A stretch of DNA of 64,000 nucleotides from Synaphobranchus kaupii (Eukaryota > Chordata > Actinopteri > Anguilliformes > Synaphobranchidae), in contig CM056377.1 in assembly GCA_029718625.1 (NCBI GenBank), positions 100,149,743-100,213,742 of the forward strand, in the 5' to 3' direction. Numbering within the stretch: the first letter of the stretch is position 1; each line of letters starts with the position of its first letter. Below are positions 1-11,428 of the stretch, in pieces. A program made the translations under genes and the position numbers. The notes below the pieces were generated by a model, which was given only the letters and a program-made list of their open reading frames with translations, ran no database searches and was not told the origin of the DNA.

Positions 1-1330
1 CCATCGTCAACGAACCCGTCCATCGCCCTCCGTACGCAGAGCCTCTTCAGCTTGCTTCAAAGCAAGGGTCTGCAACATATAGAATCATTTAGCACCAGGA
101 ATAAAACTTAACAATTGCTTTGTAAAAAATGGAAATGAACACACGGTGAAGGGAGTGGTCAGTCGTATATTTTACATCACAATTATAATTAATCATGGAA
201 TTTGGTAACAAGGCCAGCCCTGTATAATGATAAAGAACATGTAACAGTGCTGGCCTTGTTTCACATGTGTAATGAGGAATACTACTAACTGTTGTTCGAT
301 TTTACCTATATGCCGGAATTACTCAGTAATAACATCTTTGTTACCAAGTTTAGTTACAATTAAACTACACTTGTATAGCCATAACTCAATGAAAAGTGTT
401 ACCTGGAATTTGATCTATTGCGTATTCTTGTCGCGGATGCTCTTTTAATTTTCAAAAACAAAATTGCAATAGAAACAAACACATTTTTTCAAACCTGAAA
501 CAACTTGGAGTACACTGAGGAACTCTTTAAGTGCAAATAAATATTCAAATATGTCATAATCCAAAGAAATATAATAGAAATAATTGGGTTTGCAGTAAAA
601 AGTAAACCCAGCAGACCTGGTTCCTGTACGGGTGTGGAGGAGACGTGGCCCAGCACGAGCCTCCGACAGTGTATGGTGATAAACAGCCCTTTGCTGGAAT
701 GGCCATCTTTTACAAAACAAAAGAAGGAGGGGAAAAAAATTATGAAAGGAGTTATCCGGGAGAAAGTGGGATCGGAGCTGTCAACGCAGAACCTCCGCGG
801 AGCAACAATAACTGTAGTGACAATCTGATGAATCAGTGTCTGTTTAAATGGCAGATTGGCAGGGCTACATCTGTACTGGCGTCGGACCTGTCAAGCCACC
901 GCAGAGATTAAACACCTGACCCCTTCATCCCTAACATTGCTCCACCAGAGACGTTTCTGTCACTACTTCTGCCATTTTGCTTTCCAAGGTGCCAGAGAGG
1001 GCAAGCGCGGCTACATTTCAGTGTTGTTTATTGATTTCTGACCCAACGCTTAATAGTTTTCCCAGTCCCCCTGAATGGCTTTTGTAAGCAATAGGGTTTG
1101 TACATCTCGCCGATCAATACCTTTTATATTTACAATAAAATTGAAACGGCTTCTGCAGGGGGTGCAGTCCAGCATTTGTCATCCTTCTGCAAGGGAAAAC
1201 TATGTCATTATCTGAATTAAAACATTTATTTCTGATTAAGAGAGTGTCCTATCTCATTAATTTTTCCCTTTCCAATACGAGGGGAATAGAATCCTATTGA
1301 TTTTTGCACTTTTTACACGTCTCCACTACT
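1..1330. other. intergenic, AT-rich, no gene
   Basis: No gene is seen. A short hairpin (arms 207-218 and 249-260) is present. The stretch 610-1000 is less AT-rich and could be weakly conserved non-coding DNA, but nothing decides this. Confidence 0.6.
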
Positions 1331-1760
1331 GGGTAGATAATTGAGAAGTTAGCCAGAATAAATGAAGTTTCTAGTCTAGCAGAGCAGCCAATACCTTGGA
1401 AATGCGAGGTGTTTTTGCGGAGCAGGGTTTTAATTTTGCGGCAGGCGAAGACAGGGGGACTGAACAAATTGGATTAAGGCTGGAGTCTGGATGAGTGCGG
1501 TAGGCCTGATCCCACAAGGCGACACGAGGCCTTCTGCACATCAGTAATAAGACAGCTTTGGGATTGCCCCTGCTCCAAACCCACACTCACCAAAGGAAGT
1601 CCAGATTAGGCCGGCAAAAGCCTATTAATGCTAAGTTGCCCCCATAAAGCTTATTGTCGGGAAAGAATGGAGAGATGCCAATCAATGCCTTAACTAGACC
1701 TTTCCATGCAGTGTGTCAGTTGATTAAGCTTTATTAAATTAATGAGATTAGAATTAAGCT
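1331..1760. promoter_or_regulatory. candidate conserved non-coding element
   Basis: A balanced-composition block without repeats or codon-like structure, carrying several homeodomain-type cores (CTATTAATGC near 1625, GTTGATTAAGC near 1720, AAATTAATGAGATTAG near 1737). The texture resembles vertebrate developmental enhancers. Conservation cannot be tested here. Confidence 0.35.
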
Positions 1761-2640
1761 TTTGTCTACCATTTATTCTGTGCCCGAACAAGGCGTATTT
1801 GAATATATATATATGTATATGTAAATGCCACAAGCCAGGGGACATCCATGCATTTAAGCAGTTTCAAAACAAAAACAGGGTTTAGAACAGACCTAATCAA
1901 TGAATGATCCACAATAAAATGTAGCTATTTTTACGGCAGTCATAAGGCATAAAAGTGTGGCATGGTGTATAGTTTATACACGGGGTTGCTGAGTGGCGCA
2001 CTTGGCTGAGGCACAGTGCTAGCCACAACATAGTGAAAGGAGGGAGGGTTTCGGTTGGTACGGCATCCTCTAATTCACTGCTCAACAACGGCTCCACTGA
2101 TTGGGCGACTAGAATCTACCTGCACCAGTTAAAGTCAGTTGTACAGTCTTGTGTACTATAACTGTGGCAACTAGTTGCAGAATGCAGATGCAGTTGGCTG
2201 ACTGGTACATATCAGGGGATGCACACGCTAGTATGCAGGGTTGTTGCAGCATTTTTGACAGGTATGCAGTCGTACCTGAGCATTCCAAATTGTGAAGAAA
2301 AATGTGGGAAAACGTTAAAAGAAGTGATAAGAAAACAATATATGCTTGTACATTCAAAATATATTTGAATCACCCCCAATGTAGTATTTATTGCTCTACA
2401 ATTTAATCTCACTCATAACCACAGACACACAGGCTAGTCGTATATGTTAACAATTATGTGCAGTAATGTACAATATACAGAAATTCATTCAACTAATTTC
2501 TTACGTTGACCTTTATCACATTTTTCACATATCTTACAAGGCAGTATAAGTATTGCTTTAGTTGTCTCTTAATTAGACATGACAATATGACAAGATGAGA
2601 TGTGTCAGAAGTTGCACGTGCATTCCGAATGTTTCAGTAA
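1761..2640. other. intergenic, possible SINE relic
   Basis: AT-rich DNA with a short AT dinucleotide run (about 1805-1820). At 1981-2095 a block (GCTGAGTGGCGCACTTGG then GGTTTCGGTT) resembles a decayed tRNA-derived SINE head with A- and B-box-like parts. No gene. Confidence 0.3.
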
Positions 2641-3070
2641 CTTTTCGAAACCACAATTGCCAGGACAAGGCGGGGCGGCTTAAAGAGGCTTCACCGGCGG
2701 CAGCATGCGTGTTCTAGTGCGAGTGACCACATCCGTGGGCTAACGCGCCTGGCTGCGGAGGCAGAGTCCAACATGCAGATGAACGCGACTACAGCACTGG
2801 GACTGTGAGAAAATGTTGTCTGACTCTGAGTGGGCGTCGTCCATCACGGCGGTGGGGCTGTCGGAGGACGATCACGCACGCGAGCCTCGGGGAGAGGGCA
2901 GAGGCCACGGAGCCGATCGGCCCGCTGGCCACGGCGGGAAGCCCCTGCCGGACACCTCCGGTCCGGAGATGCCGCCGACAGGCCGAGGAGCGGGCACCTG
3001 GTAGCGCCAGAGACGGAACGCCGCTGACAGCCCATTAATTCAGCCTGCGGAAATCCCGTGAAATAAGCAG
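2641..3070. promoter_or_regulatory. GC-rich, CpG-bearing island
   Basis: A sharp rise in G+C and CpG in an AT-rich desert. Several overlapping short frames are open across it, as expected from GC-rich sequence; the 63-residue frame starting MLSDSEWASSITAVG (2813) matches nothing I recognise. It could be a CpG-island promoter of an unannotated transcript or a conserved element. Confidence 0.35.
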
Positions 3071-5480
3071 AAGACGGTGTGTCCACAGAGAGAAGGAGAG
3101 GAGCCTTTTAATGAGCTGCTATAAGTTACTATCCATTTGAACATTAGAGGAACATAATGCACAATTGGTTGGGAAAATGTGCTGCAGCTTTGTTGTGGGA
3201 AGCGATGCCAAGGCGTTCGTAAATCAAAGGGGAACAGACAAGTGTTGGTGTTGGATTCTGTGATGGAAGAAGGATGCTTTAGCACAGGGCTTCTTTTCTC
3301 TGTGTTAGTAATTAGTTAGTTGAAATCTTAAAACTTGTTAAATACACCTGAGCATGATTAGAAATTGGTCAGATTAAGCAAACAAACAATATTAAACAGA
3401 ATCAGAGTATAGTAATGTAACAGTAGTAAATAGGAAACAAATGAGACAGCACCCTATAGGTATAAAACTGTGATGAATGTGATGTTTTCATCCTATACTC
3501 ACAAATCTGTCAAAACAGGTCAACATATAACCAAAAACAACAAACAAAATACCACTTGAATGCATTTTTGTTTCATTGCGATTTTTGTAAATCGCATAGA
3601 AAGTTAGGACGTCAAAATCCGTCGATCAAGAAGAAAACCTCTTGATGTGGAAAAGCGATTTTCTTTAGCACTGTGTTAATGAAGGCAAGCGTTTCAAAAT
3701 GCGGCGCCCAGTTCTTAATTTGCACTCCAAATCTGGCTCCAAAAAAGCCAGGCAATGAACGACTTAATTTGCCGTTGCATTTTTATGCACAGAGTAATCT
3801 AACGAAGGATGCGAAAGGTTGGGTACATTCATCACAAACAAATCTTAACACAAATGAAAAATTACAGGATTACCAATGACCTTCCAACCAATCAGGCTCT
3901 GTAATTACAGCCATTTATTACTTCCCAAAAGGCAGAGGAATACAAAGATGACCCTTCATGAAATGAAAATATTTATAAATGGGAACTAAGAGGGTAATGC
4001 TAATGGGGGTTTATTTGGGTGGGCAGCAGACAAAACAGTCAGTCTAGTAAGGCCGTAGTCTAGTTCTGTGCCTACAACTGAGGGAATTTCAATTCCTCTC
4101 TGTGCCGCAGTCCGACTCCACAACAGCCCTGAAATGCACAATCGTGTCCATTTTATCAGCGCATGTCCCTCTCAACATTGTCCATACGTTAAAAAAAAAA
4201 ACACCCAGTCACACATGGTTATGTGCATACCTGTCCAAATTAAGATTCTAATTGTCTTATTCCAAAATGTGTTTCTGGACGCCATTTTTATATTTATATT
4301 TAGATATTGATTTTTTTGGAGGGGAGGGGCTATGGTCATTTGCCAATTTCCTAATGGTAATCCCCTGAATTACTATATTGTAACTTATTGGGTATCAGAA
4401 CACGTGTTCCCTATACACGCTACTAAACGATCAGTCGTCTTATAAATATTTTCTTTCTTTGTATGGGCATTTGTATTTGCAGTGTAAATGAGTATCTACA
4501 GAGCGAAGCTCCCAGCCTTGGAGTGAGAATACACATCAGTCCTGTTTTCAGTTGCAGTTTGGAGCATGACATCTCGGCGGTCAGTAAATGGCTTTTCTGG
4601 GGGGGGGAGGTTACGGGCACGTCCACGGCTGCCTCCTCTTTGTATTCTGTCCGTTCGGCCCCTGCTGTCATTATTCCATGTTCATCGACAGAGAAGTTAT
4701 AGTTGGCAAAAAACCTATCAGGTAGGCTGGACAGCAGATAATTGAGGTGATGATCGGAGCTGTTGAAAGACAATTGATAGTGATGGAGTCAGGGGCTGAG
4801 ACTTGGAGGAGCCACACCGCCAGGCTCCTTTAGCCTCTGGATCAGCGGACGGAATGTGGAATAACATATACGCGCCTAATGCATGTCAGGGAAGCCACGG
4901 AAATTCATCGCGCTTTACAGAACTTTAATAGCTAAAGCCCTCGATCGGCGGTGCTGAATATTACAAGGCACATGTTGAACTTTTAAAGAGATGACCTGAA
5001 CTTCATATTTCTGTGTCGGTGGAAGGAGCACTTTAACAGTTGCAAAACTTTCAAATCCTTCTGAAATCAGTTAAGGCTAAGGAGGCCGTGAAGCGATTTT
5101 GAAAAATTGAAAAAAGGTGAAGGGCTTAACACTTTTTTTTCAAAAGGCACATGTCTGTGTTGAATATGGAGGACCAAAATGTCTCCAGGTCTCTTATGTA
5201 CAATGCTACTCTATCACTCACAGCAGCTTGGTTTTTTCGCTTAAGGTACCAAAAGTTTTGATCTTCTTTAACTCAGAAAACACCTGAGTTTTCCCAAAAG
5301 CATTCACCATTTATTTAACTTTATCAATACGAAATGTATTTGTGTCTAAACACATCCATTTTATAGAGCCACATATACCGAATGCTATATTTGTGCATGT
5401 TTGCAATGGCCTCTCTGTTTGCGAATAAAAGCTGAACGATCATGAGTTCGCTCGTCCTCGCCACAATTTACGCTCATTAG
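3071..5480. other. intergenic, no gene seen
   Basis: AT-rich, with moderate-complexity stretches at 4440-4900 (possible conserved element) and an A-run near 4190. No coding signal or recognisable element. Confidence 0.6.
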
Positions 5481-6130
5481 AATAGTGTTGTCGCTGGCTT
5501 TGCTTATGAATCTTTTCTGTCAGTATTCCTATGGTACCGTTCGCCATGCAGTAATCAATGTGCTCTTTGAGAGGTGCATTGTATCAATACCTCTATATCC
5601 TCGGCGTCGAGCTGTCGTGCCCCAAAGTGGCGCGGCGGGGGGGGGGGGGAGCGGGCTGGCAGGGACGCCTCGCCCTTCAATACCTCAGCTCGCTGTCAGC
5701 GCCCGGGGGACGGCGGACGGGGGACAGGTACGCCGCCGCGTGACCCGAGGGCCACCGGTTGGCACAGTCAGCAGGAAGCTCGCACCACGCCGCCGCTCCG
5801 CCGGGGCCTGACTTTCCCCCTTGAAATTCCGCCGACTACACGGCAAAGCAGCTTAATCTTCATCGTCCCCCCCCACCCCCCCCCCAGCGGGCCCCGCCGC
5901 GCTCCCCTCCCGGCCCGTGGTATTGACCTGGAGCTGTCACCTGGGCCAACCGCTGACCCCCTCAGCACCGGCCGATCTATGGTGGATCACGGGTTCAAAT
6001 GATTTTCCTCCCCTCTCCCGGCCCTGTTTTCCTAGTGAGCTGATTGCTAATGACAACAGGAGAAAGGGTGTAATGAAGATTCCACAAACAATTTGTGCCT
6101 CGGATTTGCAAACCTAATATCTACAGAAGT
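5481..6130. promoter_or_regulatory. GC-rich block, candidate regulatory island
   Basis: This block holds a G-run (about 5637-5649), C-runs (5867-5885) and many CpGs, followed by a balanced segment (5920-6120) containing CTGATTGCTAATGACAACAG. A 142-residue frame across it is low-complexity and not gene-like. Confidence 0.35.
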
Positions 6131-7030
6131 TCCAATGCTGCTGACACTTCTGAGATTCTCGTTTTTAAGACCGGTGGAGCGTTGCTGAGGCACTTACACA
6201 ATAAAAGCAGCACGTTTAACAGATCGTTACTGTCCCTCTATGGGGGTTTTCCAAAACAGTAATTACACTATTCAACAATATTCAACAAACACCGACGGTT
6301 GTTTGCGTTTGTTTTGGAGGTTTGTTTGATGTTGATATTTTATCAAATGAATTTCAGAAAAATAACAAATATGCCGCTCGAGTACAATTGATATGTCATC
6401 AATAAAATGTCAGTAAAGGAAAAAAAACATCAATGTGACATGCAATATTTCCATGAAAAGGGGGCGATGTGTTTCTTTGTATTTTTTTTTCATAAAAATA
6501 TTACCAAATAACCACTGCAACCTTGCAAATAACCCCAAGGTCCATCCATTATACGTAGAATCCCTTTCCATTAAAGAGCTAGTAATATGTTCCTGAGATA
6601 TATATATTTATGTGGCAGGAAATAACATAAAAGGGAATTGCCAAAACAACTTTATAAATCAGCCGTGTGGCTGCAAAGCAAAGGTAGCGGTGGTGATGAG
6701 AGGAGCGAGCATTCATTGCGTGCATACACCATAAGTTGTGAGGAAATGGGCTTAGCCTCTGGGAGCCCGTGAGCAGGCTGCGTGTCCCGCTCCCGTATTT
6801 AAATGGAAATCCGGGGTTAAACCATCCCAGTGTGCCTCATTCTCAATTTAGAAAACCGAAAATCTTCCATAAATCAAAAGTTACAAACAGACTTTGCGGT
6901 GTCATAACTCTTGTGATGGCTTTCTCGTTGATTGATTCCTATACACACATACTGTCTGATTACCATAATGTGTTCTTGTGGCAAAATTCGAGCCGGGCAG
7001 GGAAGGAGGCGAGCCGCGCGCGGGAGTAAA
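6131..7030. other. intergenic, AT-rich, no gene
   Basis: AT-rich sequence with short A and T runs. Nothing recognisable. Confidence 0.6.
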
Positions 7031-7300
7031 TAACAAATGGTCATGACTCCTCCTCATCCGGAGTGATTTCAATCCAATGTTCCATCATGCCAACTGGGAG
7101 AGAGAGTCTTTGGGTTTGGGCTATCAATTACAGATATGTGTGGAGGCAGACACAATCATTTCGCTGATTGTCACCAGTCCCAAGCAGTGACACAAGGAAG
7201 TGATCCATCAGTCTATTTCCTGTGACACGGCCGAGAAGAATGGCAGGAGCGGCGGACTCGCGGCCCTGCTCCCCCTTGCTCTTTTACATGCTTGGGGAAA
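7031..7300. promoter_or_regulatory. candidate conserved non-coding element
   Basis: A compact balanced block rich in known-factor-like cores: TCAATTACAG, TGATTGTCACC, CAGTGACACAAGG and a GGAAGTGATCC ETS-like site. No coding frame. Conservation untested. Confidence 0.35.
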
Positions 7301-8500
7301 CACATTTTAATCCAAAGACACTTAACCTTTCCTGTTCGAGCATTTTTCTTCGTACACCTATTGATTTATTTATTTTGACTCGCAAAAAAGAAGCTTTTGT
7401 TATTGATCCGGGAAAGTAAGTGCACGGAATGTCTAATGCGTGTACTTTCTCACTTGCCTATTTTGTCGCTTAAAATTTTGAGGCGGTGCCATTTCTTATA
7501 AAATCACATTAGTAATTAAATTTGAGATATGTTAGGGTGTTTGTGGTAAGGTATGGCTGTGCAATTGAATGCTCATTGTACCCGTTTTTCAAACAGCAGA
7601 GACCTGTGTGTGATTACAATTATAACAGCCATATAAGCACCAGAAATATAAGCTCTTTTCCTCCCAACCTTGTCTGGGAGATGTCCATCCCTCCACACTG
7701 AAAAAGTTCTGAAAGCGGCAATTATTCCAACACCAAATCAACTTTGTCTTGACACTTTCCGCAGGAGTTACTTATACTACTTTTAAAACTTTACTAAGAG
7801 CACAAACAGGCTTATAACTGAGCAGAATAGACAACCCTCACTATTCACTGCGCTTTACTGCTCTTTCCCCTTCATGTCCTTCAGATCAAAAACTTACTAT
7901 ATTAATTATACAGATTATAGTGGCAGCTTCATATGAAAACATTGTCTGCACAATACACACCATAGTTTCTTGATTAAAACTGTGCATATTATATTATATA
8001 TTTAGAGTATGTATTATCATATGATATTCAAATCACAGTATAACACAATATGTTAATATGCTCAATGCCATGCATGAAACTGAAAGAATTATTCAGTTTG
8101 GATTGTTAGCCAACAACATATCCCTATGGCATCACACAAATAAGTAAAATTAAACATGCTGTAGTATACAAATATTGCACACATTCATGTCTTAAATTTG
8201 AGACAAAATAATGTACAAATACGATGATCTTTCCTACAATTTTTTACTGATTCACTGGGAATTAAATAATGCAGAGAATATGTGTAATATATTTTAATCA
8301 CTTTCTTGTAATATGCATAATACATTGAATTTTAGTTTTAAAATATACTCCAAACATTTATTTTGTGCGTAAATTGAATGATTACCATGAGACAAGGTAG
8401 TACATAAAAAAGAAGAAAAACATTATGTGTTACAATCGGATAATAAAAATGACACAAAACACACAAAGTAATTACAAAAGAACCTCAACTGCTAGAAGCA
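7301..8500. other. intergenic, AT-rich
   Basis: Strongly AT-rich with no gene. It includes one member (7510-7635) of a distant inverted repeat pair, listed separately. Confidence 0.6.
7510..7635 (+). repeat. dispersed inverted repeat, copy A
   Basis: This segment contains GAGACCTGTGTGTGATTACA and is matched in reverse complement at 12345-12470, with roughly 80-90% identity by eye over its best 80 bases. No transposon ends are visible. It may be an old dispersed repeat or a duplicated regulatory element. Confidence 0.7.
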
Positions 8501-8529
8501 AAAATCCATAAAAGCAGATGGAAAAACAA

Positions 8530-9320
8530 ATAGCACAAACTCTTCACGAAAAACTGTGGCTCATTTTTCCCCGAGCCCACTGGCTTGCCTTTGGCTCGGC
8601 CCTGGCAACGGGCAGAATAAACTTCTGTCGCTGTGCAGCAATGGAAGCCGGGAGCGGTGACTCTATCAATCTGGATGTGTTGCGAAGATTGCCTAATCTG
8701 GAGACCGGGGAGACGCAATCTGTCTGGACCTCATTGTGCGCCTGACCAGCCAGTCTCGCTGAGGAAATGTATGTGCGTCTCGGCCTAACATTATCACCCT
8801 CATTTGTAAACACAGTCATCCATCAGCAGAGCCCTCTTATCCAAACAGATAAAGAAGGTGTATATTCTTATAATTTGCTCATCTCTGGTAGAAGGAATAA
8901 TAATCTCCTCTTGATGTACAGTGCCCTCCTCCCCCAACCACCCTCCCCCCCTCCCCCTCCTGCTTTGGAGAGACAGTCATTATAGGCTTGGTGATAGTTT
9001 ATTAATGAAGCAGCCTAATTTGACACCCAGCTCTTGTGTAATGGATTAAAATGCAGCGGAGTCATCCGTCTGCGAGGCACAAATAAGCTACACAGTATAA
9101 ATATTGTAATTCATACCTGTGATAAAAATCACGCCGCTGCCTCGCGCCTGCCTGATAACAGCCGTAACCCACCGGCTCGGAGGGCGAAAGATTTAAGGGG
9201 CATTCATGCTCTTGCAGGTTTGGCATCTGTGCGATCGGGCTGTCGTGTGAATCCGCTCGCTGGTATACCACCGTCCTTGGGAAATATCCCAGCTGTGTTT
9301 CTTTTCAAAGGCAAAAGTTA
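8530..9320. promoter_or_regulatory. candidate conserved non-coding cluster
   Basis: Balanced-composition sequence between AT-rich flanks, with cores such as TTTATTAATGAAGCAGCC, GTAATGGATTAAAATGC and CTGTGATAAAAATC. No coding frame continues beyond chance length. Two C-rich tracts lie at 8930-8960. Confidence 0.35.
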
Positions 9321-9331
9321 CGGAGACGGCA

Positions 9332-9364
<33 letters not shown>
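9332..9364. repeat. poly-G tract, 33 bases
   Basis: An uninterrupted run of G from 9332 to 9364, followed by CGGGG. Long G runs can form G-quadruplex structure and are also a known sequencing/assembly trouble spot. Confidence 0.95.
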
Positions 9365-9838
9365 CGGGGTGCTTTCTGACATTACACTTGTAGTTGAGAT
9401 GTGGAGGGTCATGGTGGTGGGGGGATGCATGGACACAGTGTGGAGATAATGCACCAGGCCTGGGCGCTCGGTGGTGCGGAGGGAGGCTCGTAACAAGAGA
9501 GGAAGATTGTCACCTCTAGGCCGCTGGTCAGGATCCAGGGTGTGTGGCAGTGGGCAAAGTCAATGTCATTTGTTATCCGACGGGTCTTGGAGGGGAGACG
9601 ACTGAAAGGGGCCCATCTTTCAGGTTCAGCTGGACAGGTGCAGCTAATTGAGAAACTTTTCACTTCCTCTGAAGGGTGAGGCATTAGATATGGTCGCACA
9701 ATGCACTTCACTCGAACATCATGAGTAAGGATTCGAGGACCTTATTGGTGCTCTCACTGCCATCAGATTATTTGGAGCACCAACAAGACTGTGATTAAAT
9801 TCTGAATCTGCAAACAGCCATGAATTCAGAATGAAGTA
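9365..9838. other. intergenic, no gene
   Basis: Moderately GC-rich DNA between the poly-G tract and the Tc1 insertion. No coding support. Confidence 0.6.
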
Positions 9839-11286
9839 CAGTCAAGCCGGAAAGTCTGCACACCCCCTTTCACCTTCTCCCACGTTTTATTACGTTACAG
9901 ACTTATACTACAATAGATTGAGTTCATTTTTTGCCTCAAACATCTACACACAATAGCCAATAATGACAAAGTGAAAACAGGTTTTTAGAAAATATGCAAT
10001 TTTATTTTACTGACAAAAATAGGTTATTTAGGGGGTTACATATCTGTACACACCCTTAGCCTAATACTTGGTTGCTGCACCCTTTGGCAGCGATTACAGC
10101 TTCAAGGCGTCTTGGGAAAGAAGCTACGAGCTTGGCACACTTGTTTCTGGACATTTTTGCCCATTCCTCTTGGCATATCCTTGCAAGCTCCGTCAGGTTG
10201 GATGGGGAGCGTCGGTACACAGCCATTTTCAGCTCTTTCCACAGATGTTCAATTGGATTCAGGTCTGGGCTCTGGCTGGGCCACTCAAGGACATGCACAG
10301 ACTTTCTCCGAAGCCACTCCTTTGTTCTCTTGGCTGTGTGCTTCGGGTCATTGTCCATGTTGGAAGGTAAACCTTCGCCCCAGCTCTGGATTGTATTCAG
10401 GCCAAAAAGTTAAATTTTGGTTTCATCAGACCAGAGAATCTTGATTCTCATGGTTTGAGAGTCCTCTAGGTGCCTTTTGGCAAACTCCAAGCGGGCTGTG
10501 ATGTGCCTTTTACTAAGGAGGGGGCTTCCGTCTGGCCCACTCTACCATAAAGGGCCTGATTGGTGGAGTGCTGCCTGGATGGTTGATCTTCTGAAAGGTT
10601 CTCCCATCTCCACAAGGATACGCTGGAGCTCTGTCAGAGTGACCCTCGGGTTCCTGCTCACCTCCCTGGCCAAGGCCCGTCTTCCCCGATTGCTCAGTTT
10701 GGCTGGGCGGCCAGGTCTAGGAAGATTCTTGGTGGTTCCAAACTTCTTCCATTTACGAATGATGGTTGCCACTGTGCTCTTTGGGACCTGTAAAGCTGCA
10801 GAGATTTTTCCGTACCCTTCTCCAGATCTATGCCTTGACACAATCCTGTTTCTGAGGTCTGCAGATAATTCCTTTGACCCCATGGCTTGGAGTTTGCTCT
10901 GACATGCACTGTCAACTGTGGGACCTTATATAGGCAAGGTGTTGGCAATCCCTAATCATGTCCAATCAATTGAATTTATCACAGGTGGACTCCAATTAAG
11001 TTGTAGAAACATCTCAAGCAGTATCAGTGGAAAACAAAATGCACCTCAGCTCACTTTGGGTGTCATATCAAAGGGTGTGCACACTTGTGTACATATGATA
11101 TGTTACATTTTTGATTTTTAATAAATTAGCACAAATGTCTAAAAACCTGTTTTCACTTTGTCATTATGGGCTATTTTGTGTAGAATTTTGAGACAAAAAA
11201 TGAACTCAATCTATTGTAGAATATGTCTGTAACGTAATAAAACGTGGAGAATGTGAATGGGGTGTGCAGACTTTCCGGCTTGACTG
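9839..11286 (-). mobile_element. Tc1-like DNA transposon, internally deleted (1448 bp)
   Basis: It begins CAGTCAAGCCGGAAAGTCTG and ends with the inverted copy; both ends abut TA (9837-9838 and 11287-11288), the Tc1/mariner target duplication. Imperfect inverted repeats of about 150 bp are visible at each end. The transposase lies on the minus strand in two parts. The element is shorter than the usual ~1.6 kb because the middle of the gene is missing, so it is not autonomous. Confidence 0.93.
10056..10883 (-). pseudogene. Tc1-like transposase, broken
   Basis: The N-terminal part (10883-10542) starts MGSKELSADLRNRIVSRHRS and has the paired-like helix-turn-helix domain (KISAALQVPKSTVATIIRKW) and a GRPAKLS basic hinge. 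The C-terminal part (10358-10056) has DNDPKHTAK and [19 protein letters not shown], the last acidic regions of the DDE catalytic domain. The DNA between them keeps only part of the DDE domain; the stretch with the first aspartate neighbourhood and the GGGS block is missing, as judged against the typical fish Tc1 order. Confidence 0.92.
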
Positions 11287-11367
11287 TATGTGTCTGTGTG
11301 TGCATGAGTGTGCGTGCATGAGTGGGTACGTGTGTGTGTGCGCATACCCGCGAGTGTGTGTATCTGT

Positions 11368-11404
<37 letters not shown>

Positions 11405-11428
11405 TGTGAGTGTGTGTATCTGTGTGTG
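11287..11428. repeat. (TG)n microsatellite, imperfect
   Basis: A TG-rich array with interspersed CATG, CGTG and AGTG units, the purest part being 11371-11402. It directly abuts the right target TA of the Tc1 element. Confidence 0.95.

Noticed and set aside
5574..6002. 142-codon frame in the GC-rich block
   Set aside because: It is low-complexity (Pro, Arg and Gly runs from C/G tracts), with no family resemblance.
5980..6010. GGGTTCAAAT as a tRNA B box
   Set aside because: No matching A box or cloverleaf-capable sequence lies upstream at tRNA spacing.
10068..10902. Plus-strand frames of 100-141 codons
   Set aside because: They are the antisense of the Tc1 transposase remnant, whose minus-strand frames carry the helix-turn-helix and DDE motifs.
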